Notes: generated from the letters alone by a model not told the origin. 5,930 bases of DNA from Auritidibacter sp. Marseille-P8566 (GCA_943325595.2 CALPQA020000132.1:1-5930); one strand, 5' to 3'; positions 1 through 5,930 are shown, counted from the stretch's first letter. Made by a program: numbers and translations.

Positions 1-58
1 ACTAATCTTTTAATCGGTATCTAAATTAGATTAAACGAATTAACGATTAAACAATTTT
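1..58. other. gene-free flank with small repeats
   Basis: No coding start or end is visible here beyond the stop codon of the BFN gene at 59-61. The stretch is very AT-rich. It contains an inverted repeat, TTTAATC at 9-15 and GATTAAA at 29-35 with a 13-nt loop, and a direct repeat GATTAAAC at 29-36 and 45-52. The hairpin lies downstream of the minus-strand BFN gene, but no T-tract follows it on that strand, so I do not call it a terminator. The next gene lies outside the window. Confidence 0.5.
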
Positions 59-682
59 CTATTCTCTTTTCGAAATCTCGTCTCTAATTTTTGCTGCTTC
101 TCGGTAATCTTCTTTTTCTACCGCGGCATCTAATAAATCTGTTAATTCTGACATGCTATTTTTAGAATAGATACTTCCAGATACTGCGTTGTCTTCAATT
201 CCAAAAGTGTCTGGATTTGAAAGCACATCGTCAATTTCTTGAGCGCCACTATCTGTATCGGCTATATTCGTTTTTAAATAAATTCCAGCCTTGTCAAGAA
301 TGTTTTTATAGGTAAATATTGGTGCATTAAATCGTAATGCCAAAGCAATGGCGTCAGAAGTTCTCGCATCAATAATTTCTTCAATTTTGTCTCTTTCGCA
401 AATAATACTAGAGTAAAATACACCGTCTACTAATTTGTGAATAATGATTTGTTTGACAATAATGTCAAAGCGATCAGCGAAGTTTTTAAATAAGTCGTGT
501 GTTAATGGGCGAGGAGGTTTTATCTCTTTTTCTAAAGCGATAGCAATAGATTGTGCTTCGAAAGCGCCAATTACTATTGGAAGTTTTCGATCTCCATCTA
601 CTTCATTCAAAATCAAGGCATAAGCGCCATTTTGAGTTTGACTGTATGAAATTCCTTTTATTGTTAGTTTTACTAAGCTCAT
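59..682 (-). CDS. BFN (bifunctional nuclease) domain protein with C-terminal UVR motif
   Basis: This 207-residue cytosolic protein belongs to the bifunctional nuclease family (DNase/RNase domain, formerly DUF151). Some plant and bacterial members have reported nuclease activity; the role in this organism is unknown. The BFN domain spans roughly residues 4-135. Its conserved blocks are LPIVIGAFEAQSIA (34-47), RPLTHDL (58-64) and IDARTSDAIALALR (104-117). A linker rich in acidic and small residues (about 140-175) leads to a UVR-type helical hairpin at about 179-207 (LLDAAVEKEDYREAAKIRDEI), the motif used by UvrB, UvrC and ClpC for protein contacts. The frame stays open 22 codons further upstream. 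I chose the Met at 682 because MSLVKLTIKG is the family's normal N-terminus, the extension reads as spurious hydrophobic sequence, and the promoter -7 box lies inside the extension. The gene is separated from etfA by a terminator and is probably monocistronic or first in a leftward operon. Family assignment is firm; substrate and role are not. Confidence 0.93.
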   Translation of the reverse strand: MSLVKLTIKGISYSQTQNGAYALILNEVDGDRKLPIVIGAFEAQSIAIALEKEIKPPRPLTHDLFKNFADRFDIIVKQIIIHKLVDGVFYSSIICERDKIEEIIDARTSDAIALALRFNAPIFTYKNILDKAGIYLKTNIADTDSGAQEIDDVLSNPDTFGIEDNAVSGSIYSKNSMSELTDLLDAAVEKEDYREAAKIRDEISKRE

Positions 683-687
683 AGTTG

Positions 688-718
688 CAAAAGTACAATG
701 TATGCATAAAGTGACAAA
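688..718 (-). promoter_or_regulatory. Bacteroidetes-type promoter of the BFN gene
   Basis: On the minus strand, TTTG (715-718) is followed after exactly 19 nt by TACTTTTG (688-695). This is a full match to the Bacteroidetes housekeeping consensus TTTG-N19-TAnnTTTG. Only 5 nt separate the -7 box from the ATG at 682, so the expected transcription start falls at or very near the start codon. That leaves almost no 5' leader, and it rules against translation starting further upstream. Confidence 0.8.
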
Positions 719-745
719 GAAAATATAGAGATTTCTGTTGTAAAA

Positions 746-788
746 CAAAAAAAGCTTGTCTAAACAATAAATTTATTCAGACAAGCTT
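746..788 (-). terminator. Rho-independent terminator of the etfBA transcript
   Basis: A perfect 10-bp inverted repeat, AAGCTTGTCT (752-761) and AGACAAGCTT (779-788), encloses a 17-nt AT-rich loop. Reading the minus strand, the stem is followed directly by a T-tract (complement of A747-A753). It lies about 25 nt beyond the etfA stop codon. The plus strand has no T-run after the stem, so the terminator is directional. It separates etfBA from the BFN gene promoter just to the left. Confidence 0.9.
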
Positions 789-812
789 CAATTATTAGTG
801 TTTTTAAACGAA

Positions 813-1778
813 TTAATTATTGGCTTTAAAGGCTTTTAATTTTTCGATTAATTTCGGTAGGATTTCAAAAGCATCACCCACAACTCCATAATCGGCAACT
901 TTGAAAAAGGGAGCTTCGGCATCTGTGTTAATTACCACTTTTACTTTTGAGGAGTTAATTCCAGCAATGTGTTGGATGGCTCCCGAAATTCCGATAGCGA
1001 TGTATAAATTGGCAGCAACAGGTTTTCCTGTTTGTCCTACGTGTTCTCCGTGAGGTCTCCATCCTAAATCAGAAACTGGTTTTGAACAAGCAGTTGCGGC
1101 TCCAAGAACGGCTGCTAATTCTTCTATCATTCCCCAGTTTTCAGGACCTTTTAATCCACGACCTGCTGACACTACAATGTCAGCATCGGCTATGGTAACT
1201 TTTCCAGAAGCTTTTTCAACGGAAACTACTTTTACTCCAAAATCGGCATCGGCAATACTTGGACTGAAATCTTCTTCAGTCAAAGTCGAAGTATGTTCGA
1301 AAATACCGTAAGAGTTTTTTGAAATACTCAATACTTTTGTAGCTGTTGTAATTTCGGTTGTGTTGAAAGCTTTGTTTGAAAAAGCGGTTCTTTTTACTTG
1401 AAACGGCGATGTGCTTACAGGAAGTCCAACCACATTGGAAGCGAAACCTGCTTCTAACGCTACAGAAACTAGTGGCGCCAAATACAAACTATCGGTCGTT
1501 GATGATAAAACAATTACTTGAGCATTTTCCTTTTGAGCCGCTTGTTTGATTGCGTCTGCATAGGCTTTTGCTGTAAAAGCAGATAATTTATCGTTGTTTA
1601 CTTTCAATACTTTATCGACTCCGTATTTTGACAATTCAGAAACATCACCAGCATTTATGGTAATTGCCGTTACGGTTGTTCCTAATGATTCCGCTACTTT
1701 TTTTGCATAAGAAGCCAATTCGAATGCTACTTTTTTAAATTTTCCTTCTGCAGATTCTGCGTATATTAATATTGACAT
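813..1778 (-). CDS. etfA: electron transfer flavoprotein subunit alpha
   Basis: This is the FAD-binding subunit (321 residues, normal length) of the cytosolic EtfAB heterodimer, which takes electrons from acyl-CoA and related dehydrogenases. In the canonical pathway it passes them to ETF-quinone oxidoreductase. The N-terminal nucleotide-binding-like domain covers about residues 1-185. The C-terminal FAD domain (about 195-318) shows all expected blocks: [11 protein letters not shown] (205-215), VGQTGK (247-252), [13 protein letters not shown] (258-270, close to the EtfA signature) and [16 protein letters not shown] (283-298). The Arg in GRG and the QTG and GAIQH residues correspond to known FAD contacts. 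The frame is open 18 codons further upstream, but that part lies in the AT-rich intercistronic hairpin and has no family similarity. MSILIYAE with the A-rich leader AATAGAAAAATG is the natural start. It sits downstream of etfB in one transcript and is closed by the terminator at 746-788. Whether it is the canonical or an electron-bifurcating type was not tested. Confidence 0.97.
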   Translation of the reverse strand: MSILIYAESAEGKFKKVAFELASYAKKVAESLGTTVTAITINAGDVSELSKYGVDKVLKVNNDKLSAFTAKAYADAIKQAAQKENAQVIVLSSTTDSLYLAPLVSVALEAGFASNVVGLPVSTSPFQVKRTAFSNKAFNTTEITTATKVLSISKNSYGIFEHTSTLTEEDFSPSIADADFGVKVVSVEKASGKVTIADADIVVSAGRGLKGPENWGMIEELAAVLGAATACSKPVSDLGWRPHGEHVGQTGKPVAANLYIAIGISGAIQHIAGINSSKVKVVINTDAEAPFFKVADYGVVGDAFEILPKLIEKLKAFKANN

Positions 1779-1874
1779 TTTTCTATTTTTTAAATTTTGA
1801 ATTTTAAATTTTAAATGTTTTTGATAAGCCAATGCAACATTTATAATTTAAAATTTATAATTATTTTTTTCTTC
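1779..1874 (-). repeat. etfB-etfA intercistronic AT-rich hairpin
   Basis: The 96-bp gap between etfB and etfA contains a 20-bp inverted repeat with one mismatch. The left arm is 1800-1819, the right arm is 1836-1855, and the loop is 16 nt (1820-1835). Apart from the loop, the arms are almost purely A and T. No T-tract follows the stem in the direction of transcription, so it does not look like a terminator. Candidate roles are an mRNA processing or stability element that sets the EtfB:EtfA ratio, or a small palindromic repeat. Further AAATTT-type repeats follow just before the etfA start (1790-1799). Confidence 0.6.
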
Positions 1875-2621
1875 CTAAATAACTTTTGCCTCGTTGTGTA
1901 ATAAACTGATTAATTCATCCAAATTATCGGCGCTTACTAATTTCACTGCTGATCTTGGAGCGGGTTTTTCAAATTTTATGGCTTTGGTTTCTGAAGAAGC
2001 TGTAACAGGTTCTAAAATGGTAAGTACTTTAGTTCTAGCTGTCATAATCCCTCTCATGTTTGGAATACGCAAATCTTTTTCTTCAACCAATCCTTTTTGT
2101 CCTCCTATTATTAAAGGTAATGATGTGGAAACTGTTTCTTTTCCGCCATCGATTTCTCTTGATGCTGTTGCAGAAGTTCCTTCAACGGATAAGCTTACAC
2201 AAGAATTTAGGAAGTTGTACCCCAAAAGTCCCGCTACCATTCCAGGAACCATTCCGCCATTATAATCTAAGGATTCTTTTCCTGCGATAATTAAGTCGTA
2301 ACCACCATTTTTAATCACTTCGGCCAATTGTTTTGCAACAAAAAAACCATCGGTTGGAATAGCATTGATTCGAATTGCTTCGTTTGCTCCAATTGCGAGT
2401 GCTTTTCTTAAAGTTGGTTCAGTTTCTGGTCCGCCCACATTTACAACGGTAACTGTTGCTCCTTGCTGTTCTTGAAACCAAATGGCACGTGTCAACCCAA
2501 ATTCGTCGTTTGGATTAATTACAAACTGTACGCCGTTAGTGTCAAATTCGGTATCGCCATTGGCAAAATTAATTTTTGAAGTAGTATCAGGAACGTGACT
2601 GATGCAAACTAATATTTTCAT
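1875..2621 (-). CDS. etfB: electron transfer flavoprotein subunit beta
   Basis: This is the beta subunit of ETF (248 residues, usual length). It binds AMP in canonical ETFs and carries the recognition loop that docks partner dehydrogenases. The N-terminus MKILVCISHVPDTTSKI is typical of the family. Other matches are INPNDE (35-40), the LRKALAIGANEA helix (71-82), AGKESLDYNGGMVPG (113-127, the region that contacts AMP in canonical ETFs), and ASREIDGGKETVSTSLPLII (152-171), which follows the EtfB signature almost throughout. RIPNMRGIMTARTK (185-198) corresponds to the partner-recognition loop. The start is supported by family alignment and an A-rich leader (CACAAAAAAATG) without a Shine-Dalgarno sequence. 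It is the first gene of an etfB-etfA operon and is divergent from pdhB across about 274 bp. Confidence 0.97.
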   Translation of the reverse strand: MKILVCISHVPDTTSKINFANGDTEFDTNGVQFVINPNDEFGLTRAIWFQEQQGATVTVVNVGGPETEPTLRKALAIGANEAIRINAIPTDGFFVAKQLAEVIKNGGYDLIIAGKESLDYNGGMVPGMVAGLLGYNFLNSCVSLSVEGTSATASREIDGGKETVSTSLPLIIGGQKGLVEEKDLRIPNMRGIMTARTKVLTILEPVTASSETKAIKFEKPAPRSAVKLVSADNLDELISLLHNEAKVI

Positions 2622-2652
2622 TTTTTTGTGTTTTAAATGGTGTTTTTCTGGC

Positions 2653-2665
2653 TACTAAATTAGTA
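2653..2665. promoter_or_regulatory. short palindrome in the etfB leader
   Basis: TACTAA-A-TTAGTA is a perfect 6-bp inverted repeat around one central base. It lies about 32 nt upstream of the etfB start and just downstream of the candidate -7 box at 2677-2683. Position and symmetry would suit an operator for a dimeric repressor, but in such AT-rich DNA a palindrome of this length can occur by chance. The regulator is unknown. Confidence 0.3.
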
Positions 2666-2676
2666 ATTTAATTTCA

Positions 2677-2683
2677 CAAAATA
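2677..2683 (-). promoter_or_regulatory. candidate etfB promoter -7 box
   Basis: The minus strand reads TATTTTG, one base shorter than the TAnnTTTG consensus, about 55 nt upstream of the etfB start. I found no convincing TTTG or TTG element at the usual 19-21 nt upstream, so this is tentative. No better match is visible between the structured element and etfB. Confidence 0.35.
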
Positions 2684-2734
2684 CTATGCGTGCATATAAA
2701 TTTTTCTAAAAATGTCAATACTATATCGATTTCG

Positions 2735-2801
2735 TAGCCCTGATTGCAACGGCATCCCACGCTTTTGGGCGTGGATAGAGTGGAAAGCAGGAAATAGCTC
2801 C
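2735..2801 (+). ncRNA. structured flavobacterial repeat / Flavo-1-like RNA element
   Basis: A compact, locally GC-rich block sits in an otherwise very AT-rich intergenic region. A terminal hairpin has a 6-bp stem, CCACGC (2757-2762) and GCGTGG (2769-2774), with loop TTTTGG. It is enclosed by outer pairings AGC (2736-2738) with GCT (2797-2799) and CCTG (2739-2742) with CAGG (2788-2791). The conserved-looking flanks AGCCCTGATTG, CGGCATCC, GTGGAAAGCAGG and TAGCTCC recall, from memory, a very common dispersed element in Flavobacterium genomes, in which the apical hairpin varies and the flanks stay the same. I suspect it corresponds to the Flavo-1 RNA motif reported in flavobacteria, but I could not check this against the covariance model. 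Strand is inferred from the recalled orientation. It lies upstream of the predicted pdhB promoter, so it is probably not part of the main pdhB leader. Confidence 0.6.
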
Positions 2802-2856
2802 AAAAAAAACAGCAAATAATTTAATGTTTTTTATGCCTTTAGTAGTATAAAATAAT

Positions 2857-2864
2857 TATTTTTG
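2857..2864 (+). promoter_or_regulatory. pdhB promoter -7 box
   Basis: TATTTTTG matches TAnnTTTG exactly. It lies 31 nt before the pdhB ATG and predicts a leader of about 25 nt. The upstream element is poor: no TTTG at the standard spacing, only T-rich sequence (about 2825-2835). The leader is A-rich (AAATTAAAGAAAAAC) and has no Shine-Dalgarno sequence, as is usual in this phylum. Confidence 0.65.
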
Positions 2865-2895
2865 CATCACAAATTAAAGAAAAACATATTAATAT

Positions 2896-3876
2896 ATGAG
2901 AACTATACAATTTAGAGAAGCCATTTGTGAAGCGATGAGTGAAGAAATGCGTCGTGATGAATCCGTGTACTTAATGGGTGAAGAAGTTGCCGAATATAAC
3001 GGTGCTTATAAAGCTTCAAAGGGGATGCTAGCGGAATTTGGCGCAAAACGTGTTATTGATACACCAATTGCGGAGCTTGGTTTTGCTGGAATTGCTGTTG
3101 GTTCTGCAATGAATGGTTGTCGTCCAATTGTAGAATACATGACGTTCAATTTTTCATTAGTTGGAATTGACCAAATTATTAACAACGCGGCAAAAATGCG
3201 TCAAATGTCGGCGGGACAATTCCCAATGCCAATGGTTTTTAGAGGTCCTACAGCATCTGCGGGACAACTTGGAGCTACGCACTCACAAGCTTTTGAAAGT
3301 TGGTTCGCCAATACACCAGGATTAAAAGTGGTGGTTCCTTCAACGGTTTATGATGCCAAAGGTTTATTGAAAGCGGCTATTCGCGATAATGACCCTGTAA
3401 TTTTCATGGAATCGGAACAAATGTATGGTGACAAAGGAGAAGTTCCTGAAGGCGATTACATTATTCCACTTGGAGTTGCTGATATTAAAAGAGAAGGTAC
3501 TGATGTAACAATTGTTTCTTTCGGAAAAATTATCAAAGAAGCTCATATAGCTGCTGACGAATTAGCAAAAGAAGGAATTTCTTGTGAAATTATCGATTTG
3601 AGAACGGTTCGTCCTTTGGATTACGATACTATTTTAACATCTGTTAAAAAAACAAATAGATTAGTAGTTCTTGAAGAAGCGTGGCCTTTTGCAAGTGTTG
3701 CTTCAGAAATTACATATATCGTTCAAGAGCGTGCTTTCGATTTCTTAGATGCACCAGTTCAAAGAATTACTACTGCTGATACGCCAGCGCCTTATTCTCC
3801 AACTTTGTTGAAAGAGTGGTTGCCAAATGCTTCAGACGTTGTAAAAGCAGTGAAAAAAGTGATGTATAAAAAATAA
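2896..3876 (+). CDS. pdhB: pyruvate dehydrogenase E1 component, beta subunit
   Basis: This is the beta subunit (326 residues, full family length) of the thiamine-diphosphate E1 heterotetramer that decarboxylates pyruvate and acetylates lipoyl-E2 in the cytosolic pyruvate dehydrogenase complex. The pyrimidine-binding domain (about 4-180) contains GEEVAEYNGAYKASKG (28-43), DTPIAELGFAG (55-65), YMTFNFS (81-87), FRGPTASAGQLGATHSQ (115-131) and an IFMESEQMYG block. Glu60 corresponds to the catalytic Glu59 of mature human E1 beta that contacts the ThDP aminopyrimidine, and His129 to human His128. The C-terminal transketolase-like domain carries IDLRTVRPLD and VVLEEAWPFASVASEI. Similarity over the whole length is closer to pyruvate than to branched-chain E1 beta, but a 2-oxoisovalerate E1 cannot be fully excluded from sequence alone. 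No E1 alpha or E2 gene lies next to it: etfB is upstream on the other strand and a membrane protein gene lies downstream. Partner genes must therefore be elsewhere, as I recall for other flavobacteria. Confidence 0.95.
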   Translation: MRTIQFREAICEAMSEEMRRDESVYLMGEEVAEYNGAYKASKGMLAEFGAKRVIDTPIAELGFAGIAVGSAMNGCRPIVEYMTFNFSLVGIDQIINNAAKMRQMSAGQFPMPMVFRGPTASAGQLGATHSQAFESWFANTPGLKVVVPSTVYDAKGLLKAAIRDNDPVIFMESEQMYGDKGEVPEGDYIIPLGVADIKREGTDVTIVSFGKIIKEAHIAADELAKEGISCEIIDLRTVRPLDYDTILTSVKKTNRLVVLEEAWPFASVASEITYIVQERAFDFLDAPVQRITTADTPAPYSPTLLKEWLPNASDVVKAVKKVMYKK

Positions 3877-3882
3877 CACCTA

Positions 3883-3934
3883 AATTTTAGAGATATTGTT
3901 AAGTATAATTTTAACAGTCTATAAATCTAAAATT
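3883..3934 (+). repeat. nested inverted repeat in the pdhB 3' region
   Basis: Six bases after the pdhB stop, a 9-bp inverted repeat AATTTTAGA (3883-3891) and TCTAAAATT (3926-3934) encloses a second one, TGTTAA (3897-3902) and TTAACA (3911-3916). No T-tract follows, and a clear terminator lies just beyond. It could therefore be a 3'-end stabilising hairpin of pdhB mRNA, or a binding site upstream of the next promoter box. Confidence 0.45.
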
Positions 3935-3936
3935 GC

Positions 3937-3944
3937 TATATTTG
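3937..3944 (+). promoter_or_regulatory. promoter -7 box of the outer-membrane protein gene
   Basis: TATATTTG is an exact TAnnTTTG match, 42 nt upstream of the ATG at 3987. No good TTTG element is visible 19-21 nt upstream. The box ends one base before the terminator stem starts (3946), so the predicted transcription start would fall inside the left arm of that hairpin. Confidence 0.5.
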
Positions 3945-3945
3945 A

Positions 3946-3981
3946 AACTTCATCAAAATCATTTGGTGAAGTTTTTTTTTT
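3946..3981 (+). terminator. Rho-independent terminator of pdhB
   Basis: A 12-bp stem (3946-3957 with 3962-3973, including one T-G wobble) is closed by tetraloop ATCA (3958-3961). A run of ten T's (3972-3981) follows, partly within the right arm. It is about 70 nt beyond the pdhB stop and only 5 nt before the next start codon, so it closes pdhB and separates it from the following gene. Confidence 0.9.
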
Positions 3982-3986
3982 GACTT

Positions 3987-5930
3987 ATGAAATACAAATT
4001 AATTACCTGCTTATTGATTTTACTTTCTAGCGTTACTTTTGCACAAACCAAGGTGAGCGGAATGGTTGTTGACAATGATAATAATCCTGTTCCCTATGCA
4101 AATGTGGTATTTAAAGGAACAAGTGAAGGCGTTGTGACCAATGAAGATGGGCGTTTTTATATTGAATCCCCTCAAATACATAAAATTATTGTTGTTTCAT
4201 TTGCAGGTTTTGAAACCAAAGAAGTTGTTTTGCCAAAAGCCGTTAATTATGATTTCAAAATAAAAATCAGCGATGGTGAAAAACTACAAGAAGTAGTAAT
4301 TTTTACAGGGAAAACTTCTAAAAAGAACAATCCAGCCTTAGACATTCTCCGCAAAATTTGGGAGCGAAAACGTAAAAATGGTTTGCGACAGTTCAACCAA
4401 TACCAAATGGAGAAATACGAAAAAGTCGAATTTGATATGAACACCATCGACAGTGCTTTCATGAAAAGCAAAGTTTTCAAAGGAATGGAATTTATTTTCA
4501 AGCAAGTTGATACTTCCAAAGTTACCGGAAAAACCTATCTGCCAATTTTTATCAACGAGGCACTTTCAAATGTGTATGGTGACAATGTAAAAGGCAAAGT
4601 CAAAGAGATTCTAAAAGCCAATAAAAACTCGGGTTTTAACACCAACCAGCAAATCATTGCCCTAATAAAAGACTTGTATAATGAGTATGATATTTACAGC
4701 AACTATTTGAAATTTTACGATAAGAGCTTTACAAGTCCACTTTCAAGAACGGGAATTGACGTTTATAATTATGTTCTACGAGACAGCACTTTTATAGACA
4801 AAAAGTGGTGTTATAATATTGTTTTTTATCCAAGGCGCAAAAACGAATTGACTTTCAAAGGCGATTTTTGGGTAAATGATTCAACCTATGCCATTAAAAA
4901 TATTAATATGGCCGTTACCAAAAGTGCCAATATTAACTGGGTAAAAGACATTTATATCGAGCAAGAATTTGAAGTTGTAAATGATTCCGTATTCTTGTTA
5001 ACGAGAGATTATATGATGACAGATTTTTCTTTTAGCAAAAATGAAAAATCGAAAGGAATGTATGGAAAGCGAACCACATTATATAAAAACCATCAATTCA
5101 ACATAAAAAAACCAGATACGTTCTATAAGGAAGAAATATTTGATCATGATGAATCTATATATTTAAAACCAGATGAATTTTGGGAAGAAAACCGTTTCGA
5201 AAATTTAAATAAGGATGAAAAAGGCGTTTACAAAATGTTGGACACTTTGCAAACCAATAAAAAATTCAGACAAATATATGATATAGTAACCATTTTAGGA
5301 AGTGGCTATTTACATAAAGGCGTTATCGATTTTGGACCCGTGCTTTCCACCGTGGGGTACAATGATGTCGAAGGGTTCCGATTGCGTGTTGGTGGACGAA
5401 CCTACTTTGGAACTAATGATTCTTGGCGAATTCAAGCTTACACCGCCTATGGTTTAAAAGACAATAAATTCAAATATGGAGTTTCTGGAAAATGGCTAAT
5501 CGATAAAAAAAATCGCTTTATAATTGAAGGAGGTACACGAAGGGATATAGAACAAATTGGCGCAAGCCTTACCACTTCCAACGATGTTTTGGGAAGAAAT
5601 TTTGCTTCATCATCATTATTTGCGGCGGGTAATAACGGAAAACTAACAAATATTAGTTTCACCTCAATGGCTTTTGAAATTGAACCTGCAAAAAATTTGA
5701 CGCTACAAACAGGCTTTTCTTTCCGAACATTAGTTTCTGCTTCACCCGATTTTAAATTGGATTATTATACCACTTTGCCTGATGCTTTTGGCAATGGAGG
5801 AATTTCAAAAGGTGACCTGAAACAATCAGAAATTAACTTCCAAATAGACTATACTCCTGGAAGAAATACAATTGGTTTCGCAGTAGAACGCGCAACAGTT
5901 AGAAGCCCATTTCCAAGATTTTTCGTCAAT
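3987..5930 (+). CDS. DUF5686-type outer-membrane protein with N-terminal carboxypeptidase-regulatory-like domain (3' end outside window)
   Basis: The frame is open from ATG at 3987 to the window edge (648 codons present); family members are typically about 800-850 residues, so the C-terminus is missing. Residues 1-19 (MKYKLITCLLILLSSVTFA, then Q20) form a signal peptide with a likely cleavage site after TFA. Residues 22-83 form a carboxypeptidase-regulatory-like beta-sandwich: VSGMVVDNDNNPVPYANVVF, then TNEDGRFYI, then VSFAGFETKEV. The rest resembles the DUF5686 family, including NPALDILRKIWERKRKN (115-131) and YQMEKYEKVEFDM (139-151). From about residue 438 (GSGYLHKG, then DFGP at 448, then YNDVEGFRLRVGGRTYFG) come alternating amphipathic strands, as expected of an outer-membrane beta-barrel. 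No TonB box or plug domain is evident, so this is not a SusC-type transporter. The function is unknown. The start is fixed by the signal peptide. Expression is probably independent of pdhB, given the terminator and promoter box just upstream. Confidence 0.88.
   Translation, partial: MKYKLITCLLILLSSVTFAQTKVSGMVVDNDNNPVPYANVVFKGTSEGVVTNEDGRFYIESPQIHKIIVVSFAGFETKEVVLPKAVNYDFKIKISDGEKLQEVVIFTGKTSKKNNPALDILRKIWERKRKNGLRQFNQYQMEKYEKVEFDMNTIDSAFMKSKVFKGMEFIFKQVDTSKVTGKTYLPIFINEALSNVYGDNVKGKVKEILKANKNSGFNTNQQIIALIKDLYNEYDIYSNYLKFYDKSFTSPLSRTGIDVYNYVLRDSTFIDKKWCYNIVFYPRRKNELTFKGDFWVNDSTYAIKNINMAVTKSANINWVKDIYIEQEFEVVNDSVFLLTRDYMMTDFSFSKNEKSKGMYGKRTTLYKNHQFNIKKPDTFYKEEIFDHDESIYLKPDEFWEENRFENLNKDEKGVYKMLDTLQTNKKFRQIYDIVTILGSGYLHKGVIDFGPVLSTVGYNDVEGFRLRVGGRTYFGTNDSWRIQAYTAYGLKDNKFKYGVSGKWLIDKKNRFIIEGGTRRDIEQIGASLTTSNDVLGRNFASSSLFAAGNNGKLTNISFTSMAFEIEPAKNLTLQTGFSFRTLVSASPDFKLDYYTTLPDAFGNGGISKGDLKQSEINFQIDYTPGRNTIGFAVERATVRSPFPRFFVN

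Noticed and set aside
9..35. Inverted repeat downstream of the BFN gene as a terminator
   Set aside because: The 7-bp, AT-rich stem has no T-tract on the minus strand and is too weak to call.
683..748. 22-codon N-terminal extension of the BFN protein that looks like a signal peptide
   Set aside because: It contains the promoter -7 and -33 boxes and is upstream of the expected transcript start; the family is cytosolic and begins at MSLVKLTIKG.
1779..1832. 18-codon N-terminal extension of etfA
   Set aside because: The added residues are Lys/Asn/Leu-rich translation of the AT-rich hairpin. Family alignment starts at MSILIYAE.
1894..2290. Two open frames on the plus strand opposite etfB
   Set aside because: They lie antisense within a clear etfB gene, overlap each other in different frames and resemble no protein family; they are shadows of etfB codon usage.
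2757..2774. Apical hairpin of the intergenic element as a stand-alone terminator for either strand
   Set aside because: No T-run follows on either strand, and it is flanked by outer pairings and conserved-looking sequence.
3364..3546. Minus-strand open frame inside pdhB
   Set aside because: It is short, antisense to a full-length conserved gene, and has no promoter or recognisable product.
4247..4519. Minus-strand open frame of about 90 codons
   Set aside because: It lies antisense to the DUF5686-type gene, and its apparent content comes from complementing that gene.
5447..5662. Minus-strand open frame near the right end
   Set aside because: It lies antisense to the beta-barrel part of the DUF5686-type gene, with no independent support.

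Overview
The window looks like chromosomal core sequence from a Flavobacterium or close relative in the Flavobacteriaceae. It is AT-rich. Starts are preceded by A-rich leaders rather than Shine-Dalgarno sequences. Three or four sites match the Bacteroidetes sigma factor -7 box TAnnTTTG. The protein set is also typical: a nuclease-like BFN/UVR protein, EtfBA, a stand-alone PdhB and a DUF5686-type outer-membrane protein.

Layout. 1-58 is a gene-free 3' flank. 59-682 (minus) encodes a BFN-domain protein with a C-terminal UVR motif, expressed from its own well-formed promoter at 688-718. That promoter is so close to the start codon that the mRNA may be leaderless. 746-788 holds a strong intrinsic terminator for the minus-strand transcript coming from the right. 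813-1778 and 1875-2621 (minus) are etfA and etfB, transcribed in the order etfB-etfA. They are separated by about 96 bp that contain a long AT-rich hairpin. 2622-2895 is a divergent control region. It contains a compact GC-rich structured element (about 2735-2801) resembling a dispersed flavobacterial repeat/RNA, a candidate etfB promoter and a good pdhB promoter. 2896-3876 (plus) is pdhB. 3877-3986 holds a nested inverted repeat, then a promoter box abutting a 12-bp intrinsic terminator. 3987 to the window end (plus) is the first 648 codons of a secreted outer-membrane protein with an N-terminal carboxypeptidase-regulatory-like domain and a DUF5686-type body. It runs off the window.

Together, EtfAB (electron transfer from acyl-CoA and related dehydrogenases) and PdhB (E1 beta of pyruvate dehydrogenase) place divergent central-carbon and respiratory functions around one shared intergenic region. 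The flanking BFN and DUF5686 genes are separate transcription units. I see no mobile element, CRISPR array, tRNA, rRNA or clear sign of horizontal transfer. I did not find an undescribed gene system. The non-coding structures are the most interesting part: the structured element between etfB and pdhB, the etfB-etfA hairpin and the promoter/terminator overlap.
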